Below, piece after piece: positions 11,536-24,611 of a stretch of 64,000 nucleotides of DNA. The DNA is from Casuarina equisetifolia (Eukaryota > Streptophyta > Magnoliopsida > Fagales > Casuarinaceae), in contig CM052356.1 of NCBI GenBank assembly GCA_028551475.1, positions 21,479,884-21,543,883 on the forward strand. Reading direction: 5' to 3'. The translations under genes were made by a program, and so were the position numbers. The first letter of the stretch is position 1, and each line of letters starts with the position of its first letter. A model generated the notes under the pieces. That model did not search any database. It was not told the origin of the DNA and saw only the letters and a list, made by a program, of their open reading frames with translations.

Positions 11536-12900
11536 AACATTTTGCTAGTCCTCGAGCAAAAGTAATAATTTGCATATGCTTTAGACAAAACCCCTTTAAA
11601 AAAATTCTCCATAATTGCTCAACTTAACAATTCAAAGAAAAATATAGCTTTCATCTAAACACCACAATTGTTTTATAAGATAAGATAGACTCTTAACTAT
11701 GTTAACCACGTGTGTATGTGTGAGTCCTTATCTTTTCAACTATATGCATTCCAAATAGATCCATATTAATATGCAATCTCTCAAAATCTTTAACCAAACC
11801 TCATAGGTTTGCTTTTCATTCCTCTCTCCACTAATGTAGGCCAATCATCTAACCAAGAATCAATAGGACTTTTATAAGCTTGTAATGTAAGGCTAGGCTA
11901 GGGGTAAGATGAAAGTCATTTAGGCTAAATTCACCCATGAACACATTGCTTTCTAGGATCTAATTTGAGCTTTTGTCATTTCTTTTCTTTACTTTTTTTT
12001 TTTTTCGCAAATGATCTTTCTATCACCATTTCTCTCATTCCTTTCTTCCCAAAAATACTTGATTTCACTTGGATTTCGACACTCACAAAAGTCACAATCA
12101 TGCTTGCAATAATAAAGCAAGTAGTAGGACTAGAAATGTAATTATTATAATCTTATCTTGCTGATGACATCCAACTACTATGCAAAAGCCAATTTCTAAA
12201 CCTTGAGTGGCTTGAATTTGACAATAAGCAATAAGAGAATTCCATTCTTAGACAAATGTTGCATTTCCTTTCTTTCTTTCTTTTTTTTTTTTTTGGCATT
12301 CACAAAAGCAACATATTATGCTACATAATCATTGCAATCAATATCCTTCCCATATAACATCCTTCCCCTCGACTTCTCTTTCACTCAAATAGACTTATAT
12401 CCTAAAAATTAACATGTTCAAGGGTGTGGGACGAAAAGATAATTTATCAAAGGCTCAAAGGTATATACATGTGGGTGTCAAAATAAAAAAAAATGGATAT
12501 AAATCAAGGCTCAGCGGGGTGACTGGGGATAAATAAATAGGGTTGGCTTGAAAGGCTCAAACGATCCAAAGAATGGCCTAAATCATTTTCTCAATTAGAT
12601 GCAGCCTAGGATTTCGCCTCAAGAGGAAATCAAGCAAATTCTAAGATCCGGGTGAGATCTAAGAAAATCACATACTTCACATGAATGTTCTCTAGAAATA
12701 CACACAATTTCAAAAATGAAGGACTTTTAGTGTTTAATAAATGGATCAACATAATCAGAATCACACTTAACTCACATCACAATTGTAGGTTTGAACAAAA
12801 TCTATGTCTTCCAAAGAATCGCCAAGAATTCACAATAAGGGATGTAATCATGACATAAGAATTTTTTTTTTTAATCAGATTTAGGACAAAGGTTCTTTCC

Positions 12901-12914
12901 CTACCCCCAAACTT
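12901..12914 (-). other. Second polypurine-like tract inside the 3' noncoding region
   Basis: The minus strand reads AAGTTTGGGGGTAG, nearly the same as the terminal tract 1.4 kb away. Both are preceded by a GAGGAC motif (GAGGACTAGCAAAATG and GAGGACAATGC). Its function is unknown. Confidence 0.6.
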
Positions 12915-13064
12915 GAATGAAGCATTGTCCTCAATGCAAAAAGAAAAGAAAGTAAAAATAAAAGTAAAAGGAATGAGAATACTCCCCTGATTGTAGGTCA
13001 TATCCACATAGAGCTTTGAGGAGATGGTGGTGACAAAACTTCCAACAACAGAATGAATACAATG

Positions 13065-13082
13065 CTTGGGTTGCCTCCCAAG
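13065..13082 (-). other. Short hairpin downstream of pol
   Basis: CTTGGG TTGCCT CCCAAG: six perfect stem pairs with a six-base loop, about 50 bp past the natural end of the polyprotein. From memory this segment recurs after pol in many plant Ty3 elements; I could not verify that here. Confidence 0.45.
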
Positions 13083-13130
13083 AAGCGCTTGTTTTATAGT
13101 TTTCAGCCAAACTATCTTCAAAGTTATTAT

Positions 13131-16100
13131 TCAAGGAGGGAGAAGATCAAGGGTAGTCTTCTGCATGTTAACTCCCTCGAAGTAAGGCTTCAGATGTTGA
13201 CCATTCACCTTAAATGTGCCTTGGGTGTCATTTGCAACTTCTATTGCTCCATATGGGAATACCTTAGTGACTATGAAAGGGCCAGACCATCAGGACCGCA
13301 ATTTACCTGGAAACAATTTAAGACGAGAGTTATAAAGTAATACTTTCTGACCAACCACAAACTCTCTTCTTAATATGTGTTTGTCATGCCATCTTTTTGT
13401 CCGCTCCTTGTATATTTTGGCATTTTCATAGGCCTCATCTCGTAATTCCTGTAATTCATTCAACTGCAACAATCGAGTTTCACCTGCAGACGGTATATCA
13501 AAGTTTAAAAATTTCAAAGCCCAATATGCTTTATGCTCTAATTCTACTGGTAGATGACAAGCCTTCCCAAACACTAGCCTAAAAGGAGACATTCCAATTG
13601 GTGTTTTGAATGCTGTTCTATAGGCCCAAAGTGCATCATCAAGTTTCATTGACCAATCTTTCCTTGAGGCATTCACAGTTTTTTTCAAAATTCTCTTAAT
13701 TTTCCTATTTGATATCTCAACTTGACCACTAGTCTGAGGGTGATAAGGGGTAGCAATCTTATGGGTAACCCCATACTTACCCAAAAGTGCTTCAAATTGT
13801 TTGTTGCAAAAATGGGTCCCTCTATCACTTATGATTGCCCTAGGAGTGCCAAAACGGGTAAAAATATTTTTCTTTAAGAATTTAACCACAACCTTAGCAT
13901 CATTTATAGGCAATGCGACTGCTTCTACCCACTTAGACACATACTCAACAGCCACCAAAATATACATATTTCCATAAGAAGGTGGAAAGGGTCCCATGAA
14001 ATCAATACCCCAAACATCAAATAACTCACACACAATAACATTGTTTAGAGGCATCTCATGTTTCCTAGAAATATTTTCAGTTCTTTGACATTGATCACAT
14101 GCAACTACATATGAATATGCATCTCTAAAAAGTGTGGGCCAATAAAATCCAGACTGTAAAACCTTAGCTGCAGTTCTGGTGCCACCAAAATGACCACCAG
14201 CCTCTCTAGCATGACAATGGTGTAGGATACTAGCCATCTCTTCCTCAGGAACACATCTCCTTATAACCTGGTCTACACATACTTTAAACAAGAAAGGCTC
14301 TTCCCAAAAATAATGTTTGAGGTCAAAAAAGAATTTTTTTCTTTGTTGATATGACATTTCAGGAGGAAGAACATTACTTACCAAATAATTGACAAAATCA
14401 GCATACCAGGGAATTTGGATGGATTGAAGTGCAAAAATGTTTTCATCAGGAAATTCTTCCATAATTGGTTGAGCTTCTTCCTTCAGATTGGGAATTCTGG
14501 ACAAATGATCTGCAACTAGATTCTCGGTCCCTTTCTTATCCTTGATCTCCAAATCAAACTCTTGTAGCAAGAGAATCCACCTGATTAACCTAGGTTTTGA
14601 TTCTTTCTTTTCAAGTAGATACTTAAGAGCTGAGTGGTCAGAATAAACAATAACTTTGGAACCAATTAGATAAGAACAGAATTTATCAAAAGCAAATACT
14701 ACAGCCAAAAGTTCTTTTTCTGTTGTTGAATAATTTAATTGTGCACCTGATAATGTTCGACTAGCATAGTAGATGGTCTGAAAAACTCCATTCTTCCGTT
14801 GTCCCAGAATAGCTCCTACTGCAAAATCACTAGCATCACACATTAGCTTAAAAGGTAAGTCCCATTCTGGTATTGCCATGATTGGTGCTGATATTAACTT
14901 TTCCTTTAAAGTATTAAAAGCTTGTAAGCATTCATCAGAAAAGTTATATTTCACATCTTTAACCAACAAACTTGAAAGAGGTCTAGCGATTTTAGAAAAA
15001 TCTTTTATGAATCGCCTATAGAATCCTGCATGCCCTAAAAATCCTCTAACAAGTCTCACTGATGTTGGTGGGGGCAATTTTGCAATGACCTCCACTTTAG
15101 CTCGATCAACCTCTAGTCCTTTTTTGGATATCTTATGCCCAAGCACTATTCCTTCCTGCACCATAAAATGACACTTCTCCCAATTCAACACAAGGTTAGT
15201 CTCCTCACACCTTTGTAAGACTTTTGCTAAATTATTTAAACAAATGTCAAATGATGAGCCAAATATAGAAAAATCATCCATGAAAATTTCAATAAATTTT
15301 TCAACCATATCAGAAAAAATGGCCATCATGCATCTCTGAAAAGTTGCTGGTGCATTACAAAGACCAAAGGGCATTCTTCTAAAAGCAAAGGTACCATAAG
15401 AACAAGTGAAAGTGGTTTTCTCTTGATCTTCTGGTACAATGTGAATTTGATTATACCCTGAATACCCATCAAGAAAGCAATAAAATTCATGTCCTGCAAG
15501 TCTTTCTAACATTTGATCAATAAATGGTAAAGGGAAATGATCTTTTCTCGTGGCATCATTCAGTTTTCTATAATCTATACACACACGCCATCCAGTAACT
15601 GTCCTAGTTGGAATCAGTTCATTATTATCATTTCTTTGAACAGTCATACCTCCTTTCTTTGGCACAACTTGTACAGGACTTACCCAAGGACTGTCTGAAA
15701 TAGGATAAATGATCCCTGCATCAAGTAACTTGATTACCTCAGCCTTCACCACTTCTTGCATCTTTGGATTCAATCGCCTCTGAGGTTGAATAGTAGCTTT
15801 GTACTGCTCTTCCATCAAAATCTTGTGCATGCAGAGTGAAGGACTAATTCCCTTGATATCAGCTATTTTCCATCCAATTGCTCCCTTATGCTCTTTCAAC
15901 ACTCGAAGTAGTTTCTCTTCCATTGATTCTGTCAAAGAAGAAGATATGATTACTGGCAAAGTAGAAACTTCATCTAAATAAACATATTTCAAATGGGAAG
16001 GTAAGGGCTTGAGTTCAAGAGTTGGAGGCTCTTCAATCGATGGCTTAGGTTTTGTCATGTGTTGTCCCAACTCCTCAAACTTTGTTGCCTTTTGTTGTGA

Positions 16101-18392
16101 ATATGGTGGATTTGCTTCCATGAGATTGGCATACTCCTGTATCTCTTCACTTTCAATTTCCTCATTCTTTGGGCGAACCAAGCATGCTTCAAGTGGATCC
16201 TTGAAAGCTTTTTCCTGAAAGATCTTATTCACAAACTTATCAATTGTCTCAACCCTAAAGCAAGAACTATCATCAGAAGGATGTTTCATAGCAGTAAAAA
16301 CATTAAAAGTGACAGAATCATTTTGAACTCTTAAGATTAACTTCCCTTGTTGTACATCAATTAGAGCTCTTCCTGGTGCTAGAAAAGGTCGACCTAAGAT
16401 AAGTGGTACCTCAAGGTCTTCCTCCATGTCAAGTACTATAAAATCTGCAGGAAAGATAAATTTGTCAACTTTCACCAATACATCTTCAATAATGCCCTTT
16501 GGATATTTGATTGATCGATCAGCCAATTGTAGGGACACTGTGGTTGGCTTCACTTCACCCATTCCTAATTTTCTGAAAATAGAAAAAGGCATTAGATTAA
16601 TACTGGCTCCTAAATCACATAATGCCTTACCAAAGTGAGAATCTCCAATAGTACAAGGAATTGTAAAACTCCCTGGATCTTTTAATTTTGGAGGCAGTTT
16701 GTTTTGTAAGATGGCTGAGCATTCTTCAGTTAGCTTCACGGTTTCATACTCTTCTAGCTTCCTTTTGTTTTTCAATATCTCCTTAAGAAATTTTGCATAA
16801 CTGGGCATTTGAGCCAATGCATCTGGAAAAGGAATGTTAATATGCAATTTTTTAAATACATCAAGAAATTTAGAAAACTGCTTATCTATTTTATGTTGCT
16901 GGAGTCTTTGAGGAAATGGAACTGGAGGCACATAAGGCTTGGGATTATCAGGGAATAATGTTCTCTTGGTTGCCTCCTCAGGCTGCATGCTAACATTTTC
17001 TCCCTTATCCCTGACACTTTCCTTCTCAACGTCATTTTTTTCCACTTGTTTGCCATTTCTTAGGTTTATTGCCTTAGCATCTTCTATAGGATTCTTCTCT
17101 GTGCTGCTAGGCAAGGAACCTTGTTGTCTTCCAGAAATCATATTAGCCAACTGACCTATTTGCACCTCTAAATTTCGAATTGAAGCTTCTTGGTTTTGCA
17201 TTCTTGTTTCGTTGTTCTGTAACATCTTGGCAACCATTTTCTCTAAATTAGGCTTCTTTTCTTCTGGTTGCCTAAACCCTGGTGGTGGCCTCATTGCATT
17301 AGAATTACTCCATGAAAAATTTGGGTGGTTACGCCATCCCGGATTGTAAGTGTTGGAGTATGGATTATTTTGTGGCCTACTTGAATTTCCAACATAATTA
17401 GCATCTTCACTACCCTGAATAAAGGTGTTATCTAACTGACACTCTATGCCCGCATGTCCTCCACCACAATGATCACATACTATGTTTTGAATCCTCATGA
17501 CTGGAGCATTCAAGTTATCTATCTTCTTGTTGAGTTTATCAAACTGTGCATAAATTGCAGTGAAAGCATCCACTTCATGAATTCCACTAGCTTTCCTTAC
17601 TGGTAGCCTTTCAGTAGGCCATTGATAACTATTGTTTGCCATTTCCTCTAAAAGATCATATGCTTCTTCTGGTGTCTTATTGTTCAAAGCCCCTCCTACA
17701 GCTGCATCAAGCATAAAACGAAGATTTGTACTAGACCCATTATAAAAAGTTTGTACCTGTAACCATCTGGGTAGTCCATGTTGTGGACATTTTCTTAAAA
17801 GCTCCTTGAATCTTTCCCAAGCTTCATATAATGATTCATTCTCCATTTGCATAAAAGCGGTAATATCGTTACGTATTTTTGCAGATTTTACTGGAGGAAA
17901 GAACTTACTAAGAAATTTCTGAGCCAAATCATCCCATGTTGTAATTGATCCTGCAGGAAGAGAAGAAAGCCAACTTTTAGCTTTGTCTCTTAAAGAAAAT
18001 GGGAATAGCCTTAATCTAACAGCATCATCTGTGACCCCATTGTATTTAATCATGTCACAGATTTCAAGAAAAGCATCAATGTGAGCATTTGGATCATCAT
18101 TTGGTAGCCCATAAAATTGCACAGAATTTTAAAGCATCTGAATGAGTGCAGGCTTGATTTCAAAGTTGTTTGCTTGAATTGCAGGCCTTTTGATGCTTGA
18201 TGTGGCACCCTGAACTGTTGGTGCAACATATTCTTTTAGAATCTTGCGTGGATCATCATTCTCTGCCATTTTTGTAGCTTCACTTCTTTGTTCTCTTAGC
18301 TCCTTTCGTTGCTTTCTGACTGTGCGTTCAATTTCTGGGTCAAGATTAACAAGTTGTTCTCTTTGGCTACGAGTCATGCACGTCTGTAACAA
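13131..18392 (-). pseudogene. Athila-type gag-pol polyprotein, interrupted by two stop codons
   Basis: Encodes the retrotransposon capsid and replication enzymes. Reading starts at ATG 18392; an in-frame TAA at 18129-18131 separates the first 87 codons from the main frame, which runs to a TGA at 13290-13292. The same frame then continues to a natural stop at 13131-13133. Domains, numbered from 18122: gag (about 1-170); zinc knuckle [10 protein letters not shown]2CX3HX4C (near 215); aspartic protease with CDLGAS (near 503); reverse transcriptase with FMDD (near 947); RNase H with CDASDFA (near 1,094); integrase with an HHCC finger (H and CDQC, 1,300-1,345) and the DDE triad (WGIDFMG, SDRG, QVEIS). 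All catalytic motifs are present. Both stops fit C-to-T changes on the coding strand. Confidence 0.95.
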
Positions 18393-18587
18393 TCTTGAAA
18401 AGTAGCAACTAAAAAAAATGATTGATTTTTTTAATTAATTTTTTTTTAATGTAAAAATAACAATAATAAAGCAAAGCAAAAATAAAATCTAACAAAACAA
18501 AAAAATCATTTCTTTTAAAAAGAAAATAAAAACTAGATTAAACTTAGAATTATTTGGTATTAATATTAATGAGTAGTAAAACAACCA

Positions 18588-18606
18588 ATCCCCGGCAACG
18601 GCGCCA
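18588..18606 (-). other. Primer-binding site for tRNA-Asp
   Basis: The + strand reads CCCCGGCAACGGCGCCA preceded by AT, identical to the 3' end of plant tRNA-Asp including CCA. It lies 6 bases inside the 5' LTR. This is tRNA-tail identity in a primer site, not a tRNA gene. Confidence 0.9.
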
Positions 18607-18612
18607 AAAACT

Positions 18613-20007
18613 TGTTCAATGAATTTTAGATGCAAGTGAACATGTCGAACAAGTAATATAATGATGAGAAAAGTATCGTCCCACGAAGATTGGTGAATAC
18701 TGAACTAATTAAGTACTAATGATGAATTAATCCTAAAATTTATCTAGCAAATCAAAATATTGTTGAAGATGAATTAAAATTTAAAATTTCTAAAACGAAA
18801 ACTCAATACTAATTAAAATTGGATCCAAGTAAGAAAAATCAAGATGAGACACATGTTAGAGCTTCCGATTTCACCATAACTACTAGATATGAATTTCCAT
18901 AGTTTATGCCTGCAAGAATGATATTATCTATGTGATGGCGGAATTTCCTAATTTATTTACTATCCTATGTTTAGGTATAGTAAACCTATTTAGTTCATTA
19001 ATTCACTATATCTCTATATGTGAATTGAAACAAACCAAATGCATTAGGATCTATGAATATTCCTGGTTTACAATAAATCTTTCGATCATCTTATCACCAA
19101 AAGCCACATAAATAACATGGTATATGTCTATCCACATTTAATTCATGGTTATATATTATAAGAAGCAATTGCATATTATTACCTTTCAGTCTCTAACATG
19201 CACATCAAATCATTCAAGTGGTGGCCAATCACTTAAAAGCATTAAGCATAATAATATATAACTCACATAAATAAACTATCTTGCAAAACATAAAAACTTA
19301 TAGGATTCACATCATCATAGTTAGGCTACATCTTCGCTCTAACAAAAGAAGTTTAGAACATAATGAAATAATGAGAAAGAACAATAATAAGAAACAAAGA
19401 AGGCATCTTGAATCCAAGAACAAGAAGTCTGTAACCCTTTTTGTCTTCTCTTCAAGAAATCTTGAATTCTTGGCCTCTCTCTTGAGTTGAATCTTGAATT
19501 CTTGGCCTCTCTCTTGAGTTGTGCTCAATTTCCTCCTTGGTTTCAATGACAACTTCTTTTTTTTCTTGCTTCCCCCCCTCTTCTATGCAGGGCTCCTCCT
19601 TTATATAGGGTATGGGATCTAAAACTTTCTCCTTATCCTAATAGCATTGGGTTTTGGATTCCCAATACAATTGGGTTTTAGACTTCTATATTAATTAGGC
19701 TTTGGACTCCTAATAGGACTAGGTTTTCTAATTATTTAAAAAATAATAACAATAAAAATCTAATAACAATTATCCAAAGCCCAAGCCCAAGCCCATCTTG
19801 ATTTCCTTCACCTTGATAATTTGACCATCTTCTGTCATATAATAAGTACCAGGTTCTCCATGCTTGTTCTCTTTCTTCATGCCTCCTTATGCTACATAAA
19901 CAAGACAAATTTAAGTAAATAAAGAGGAATTCAAATATTTTCTCACAAACATTAGAGAATTTATTATTTAAATTAGGTAAAATAACTCTATAAAAATAGA
20001 GTTATCA
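18613..20007 (-). repeat. Athila-type 5' LTR (1,395 bp)
   Basis: TG at 18613 and CA at 20007 on the + strand. The pair of 10125-11521. It should contain the element's promoter. Confidence 0.95.
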
Positions 20008-20012
20008 ACGTT
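20008..20012. repeat. Target-site duplication ACGTT (right copy)
   Basis: Identical to 10120-10124. Confidence 0.9.
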
Positions 20013-23000
20013 TCATGTGAAAGCTAAAATCCTTGAGTAAACCAATAATCCAAACTATCTCACAAGTAGTGATCTGCATGGCACGATATTTAGCTTCAGT
20101 GGATGAAAGTGATACAGTGGGTTGTTTCTTTGAGTGTCATGAGATCAGTGAGTGTCCCAACATGATACAAAATCCTGTGGTTGATCTTCTTGTCATAGGG
20201 CAGGTGTTGTAGTATGAGTCACAGTAGGCTTTCAGATCAAACGGTTAGGATGAAGGGAACATAAGACCAAGTCTTGGACAACTTTTGACATATTTGATCA
20301 CTTTAAGAGCAGCGTCCATGTGGGACTGCTTCGAGTCGTGCATGAACTGACTGAGAAGTTGAACTGGGAAAGTGATGTTAGGCTTGGTGAGAGTCAAGTA
20401 AATCAATCACCCAACTAGTTGTTTGTAAACAGATGGATCTGCAAGAGGTGGATCATCGGGTTTTTCGTTGGAGCTTTCATCATATTTAATGCTTGTGAAT
20501 TTTTTATTCTGTTCCACCAGGATAAGAGATGGTTTAGATCCCACAAGACCAGCTTCAGAGATCAGTTCCAGCGTATACTTGCGTTGACTCAGAGAAATCC
20601 CTTCTAGAGAACAAGCTATTTCGAGGCCCAAGAAAAACTTTGACAATCCAAGATCCTTCATGAAGAAGGTAGCATGCAAGTACTATTTGAGTTCCCCAAT
20701 GGCATCTGGATTGTTTCCTGTGATCAAAATATCATCAACATAAATAAGTAGAGCTACCAAAGTAATACCTCGCCGTTTGGTGAACAAAGAGTAATCATGA
20801 TAAGATTGAGTGAAGCCATGATCAAGTAATGCTCTGGTGAATTTTTCATTCCATTAGCGGGAGGCTTGATTTAACCCATAAAGGGATTTGCGCAATCGAC
20901 ACACTCGAGACTCCCCCTGATTACGAAATCTGGGGGGAAGCTTCATGTAAACTTCTTCAGAGAGATCACCATGAAGGAAAGCATTCTGGACATCCATCTG
21001 GTAGAGAGGCCAGTGGTGAATAGTAGCTATGGTAATGATGAGGTGAACAGTGACATGTTTGGCAGTGGGGGAAAAAGTATCTTGATAGTTGATGCCTTCT
21101 CGTTGATTAAAACCCTTAGCAACCAAGCAAGCTTTGTAGTGGTCAAAGGAACCATTGACACGGTACTTCACTTTGTAGACCCATTTATATCCAATAGGAC
21201 GATGACCATGGGGCAAGGGAATGACATCCCATGTGTGGTTTGCCTCAAGAGCGGAAAGTTCAGCATTCATGGCATTCACCCAATTAGGATTGGTAACAAC
21301 TTCATGATAAGAGGTAGGTTCGAAAATGGCAGAAATGGAAGCTATAAAGTGTTGGTAAGGTGGGTGGCAGTAATGGAGAGACACATAGTTGGAGATGGGA
21401 TAAAGAGAGGTGTAGGAGGATTGGGGAATAGTAGGGCATAGGTAGCCCGTGCTCCAGATTGGGGGACGAGTAGGGTGATTGGAGCGTCAAAGAGGAGGAT
21501 CAATAGTGGAGGGTCAAGGGTAGAGGGTGAGGAGGAAGGAGCGGGGCCCATAGGTAGAAGATCTAGGGTGGGTAAAGGATTAGGGATAGGAGGAGGAGCA
21601 GTAGGGATTGGGGAAGGGGAAGGAGGGTCAGGAGGAAGGTCCTAAGGAAGATCCACCGATAACGAGGATGAAGTGTAAGTATCAGGATCCGAAGCAATTG
21701 GAGAAGAAGAGGCCGGGGGCTGTCATGGGAAAAGCTGAAAGGGAAAACAGTTTCCTGAAAAACAACATCTTGACTAACAAAAAATTTTTGAGAAAGAGGG
21801 TCATAGAGGCGATAGCCTTTTTGGGAAGAGGGATATCCCATAAAAATGCAAGGAAGAGCCCGAGGACTAAACTTGTCACGAGGGCCAACAGTGGTGGCAC
21901 AACACTGACAACTAAAAACACGAAGATGGTCAAGGATGGGAGATTTGCCAAATAATTTTTCAAAAGGACTAACACCGTGGAAAGAAGAGGAAAGGAGACA
22001 GTTAATGAGGTAAGTGGCGGTGAGAAGACATTCCCCCAAAAATTGAGAGGGAATGTGTGCTTGAAACATGAAGGCACAAGCTACGTCAAGAAGATGACGA
22101 TGCTTGCATTCAACGACACCATTTTGTTGAAGGGTGTAGACACAAGAAGACTTATGAAAGATGCCACGCTAAGAGAGAAAGAACGACACTCTGAGGAAAA
22201 AAGTTCGGTGCCATTGTCAGAACGGATCCGACGAATAGGGTGACCAAATTGTGTAAGGGCCATGGAGACAAAATATTGAATTTTGGAAAAAACTTGATTT
22301 TTAAATTTAAGGAGGAAAGTCTAAGTGGCATGGGAGAAGTCGTCAACAATGGTGAAAAAATAGCGAGCACCATTATAGGTGGGGGTTCAGTGGAGACCCT
22401 AAACGTCCATGTGGACAAGTTCAAAAATGTTTGTGGTGGTAGTTTGACGTGTGGGAAAAGGTTGGCAAGTTTGTTTAGCCAAAAGGCATATCGGACAAGA
22501 GAAAGAAGAAGGGCAAGAAATGGAATAGTTAAGCGAAGAATAATTGGGCAGGGACGAATGACCAAGACGGCAGTGTAAAAGTTCATAAGAAATGCTATTA
22601 TTAATAAAAACTGAATTACAAGCGGGAAGTGGTTTGGGAGTACAAAAAGTACTTTTTAGGGAAAATAAATATTAAAAAAAATTGCATAAAAATTGGAGGG
22701 AAATTCATAACAAAGAAAGTAAAGCCCATGATTAGCCTTGCCAATCCCGGTCAAATTCCTAGTTGCACGGTCCTGAAAAACATAAAAATCATCGAAAAAC
22801 AAGGCCACACAATTATTGTCACGAGTTAGTTTCTGGATGGATAATAAATTGTGTTGAATTGCGGGGCAAATAAAATATTATTTAAGTAATGCAATCACTT
22901 GCCCCCAAGTCTATAATCCATAAATTGGAAATAGATGGAACAAAGGAAGAAACGGTACCTGAAAATGGGTCAGAGGAACCCACTTGGTTGAGGAGGGTCA

Positions 23001-24263
23001 AAAGCCATTGTTGTTGGTCAGCGGAGAGGTTAAGGCCCGTGGAATTGCCATAAATAGTGTTTGGGTTAGAAGGAACTAGGCCTAAATGTTGGGGGTCGAA
23101 TAATGGGTCTCATGGAGAGGGGTAGTGGACAATTGAGTTCCAAGCCCAAGGGGAGAAGGTCCAAGATAAGCAAGGGCAGGCCCCCCGTCAAGGGCTGCCT
23201 TATGGGCTAGGGGTCCGCAGGTCATGGGCCAGTGACGGGGTCCAGGTTTGGGCTTGGCTCGCAAGTCCGTGGGATAGCCCACAAGCTGGTAGTAAACATC
23301 GCGGGTATGCTCGGGCTTGTGGCAGTAACCGCACATAGCCCACTGGGCCCCTGATGCAGGCGAGTGGGACGGGCCGCACAGGCCAGAGGGAGCGTTTAGC
23401 CCACTAACGGGTGGAAAGGGGTTTTAAGACCAAGGGCCAGAAGGCCTATGCGAGCAGTCGCAAGAGGAGGGAGCGAGAGGGGTCTCGCGTCGCGCTTGGA
23501 AGGCATTGTTCTCACTGGAGGGGTTCCGACCGTCACACTGAAGGCGTTGGTGGACATCCTGTTTGGCCAGGGCATAAGTTTTCTCCATGGATGGGAGGTC
23601 ATCCCAAGAGAGGACGTTGTTGTAGAGGGTGTTGAATTCCTCCAGCAACGCAAAGAGGAACTTCATCGTGAAGTCCTCTTGGTCCTTCGTCTAGAGGTGG
23701 CGGTTGACGTCGCAGGTGCATTTGCCGCAGTAGGCAGTGAGTCGGAGGGTCATAGGCATTGAGCTCACCGTGGAGGTCTTTGAGGCGAACATAGAAACTG
23801 GTGAGATCATCACCAGACGCGCTATCGGGGAGGCGCAAATCGCCAATAGCTTGCTAGGGGGAGAACTTCTGGGTGTCAAAAATTTTTGAGAAGCTGTTGT
23901 GGAGGGAAGCCCATATTTTGTCAACCGTGGTGGGTCAAGAGACCATGCTCTCAAGATGGGGCTTGACTAAGTGGAGAAGCCACGTCTTCAGGCGGCTTGA
24001 CATTGGTCCCATTTAACGGCCGCATCAGCATCAACAACAAGGTGAGGAAGAAGGCCGTTGAGGAAGAGAAGCTTGTTGCAAGTGAGGAAGACGGTGCAGA
24101 TCTGCGAGCTCCAGATCCCCTAATTTGCTTCACCGGTTAGCTCCTTGGAGACAATGCTAACAAGTTACAAATCGGCCGGAGAGAGGAGGTAAAGGTCACG
24201 ATTGACCGCGGGGATGGTCAGGGAAGCAGGAGAAGAAGTTGATGAGGGGTTTGAAGCAGCCAT
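20013..24263 (-). pseudogene. copia gag-pol polyprotein, multiply broken
   Basis: The minus strand starts at ATG 24263 (MAASNPSS...). The gag is broken within about 35 codons; recognisable parts appear at 23,430-23,666 (FLFALLEEFNTLYNN) and a degraded zinc knuckle at 23,280-23,336 (CGYCHKPEHTRDVYY, last Cys replaced by Tyr). Integrase fragments lie at 22,081-22,260 (RIRSDNGTE) and 21,680-22,069 (FLGECLLTATYLIN). RT is the longest open piece, 20,854-21,384 (YKWVYKVKYRVNG, YQMDVQNAFLHG); after a stop it continues with YVDDILITG near 20,740 and DLGLSKFFLGLEIA at 20,620-20,660. RNase H starts near 20,170 and is cut at 20,012. At least six disruptions are visible. The open frames on the + strand here are shadows. 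Confidence 0.9.
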
Positions 24264-24611
24264 TGGAGGCGGCGGCGGTGGTGGTTAGGGTTCTGATTAG
24301 GGGAAAAAGAGGTGGCTAGGGTTCCAAAGGGGGTAGGGGTATCGGGGTGATTTTGGGAAAAATGAGGGGTAAAAGCGTAAAGTTGGAAAGGCAGCAGTGG
24401 CGGTAGGGTTTCGATTAGGAAAAAAAAGGCTAGGGTTCCAAAGGGAGTAGGGGTATCGGGGTAATTTTTTTTAAAAAAAAGGGAGAAAAGCATATACGGG
24501 ATAATAAGAAATAAAGAATAAAGAAAAAGAAAAAAAAGTTGCAATATACTCGATGGCCGAAAAAAATGATGGGCGAAAGCAGGTCTCAAAAGATTGGAGG
24601 CTGGAATACCA

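Larger units (their letters stand above)
10125..20007 (-). mobile_element. Athila-type Ty3 retrotransposon, nearly complete
   Basis: A 9,883-bp element with two long LTRs, target duplication ACGTT, a tRNA-Asp primer site, one long gag-pol frame and a 1.6-kb noncoding 3' region. The LTRs differ at roughly 20 positions in 1,395 (near 98.5% identity, by eye), so it is much younger than its copia host (near 93%). Coding is broken only at two in-frame stop codons that I can see (18129-18131 and 13290-13292). No env-like frame lies between pol and the 3' LTR. The Athila lineage is assigned from the gag-pol layout, the CX2CX3HX4C knuckle and the tRNA-Asp primer. Confidence 0.95.

Noticed and set aside
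18588..18606. Exact tRNA-Asp 3' end
   Set aside because: It is the retrotransposon primer site; the rest of a tRNA is absent.
20971..21441. 156-codon open frame on the + strand
   Set aside because: It is antisense to the copia RT/integrase remnant and has no domain; a shadow of the minus-strand polyprotein.
21608..22578. Several 88-115-codon + frames rich in Lys/Glu
   Set aside because: Antisense of the copia integrase region; composition reflects the opposite-strand code.
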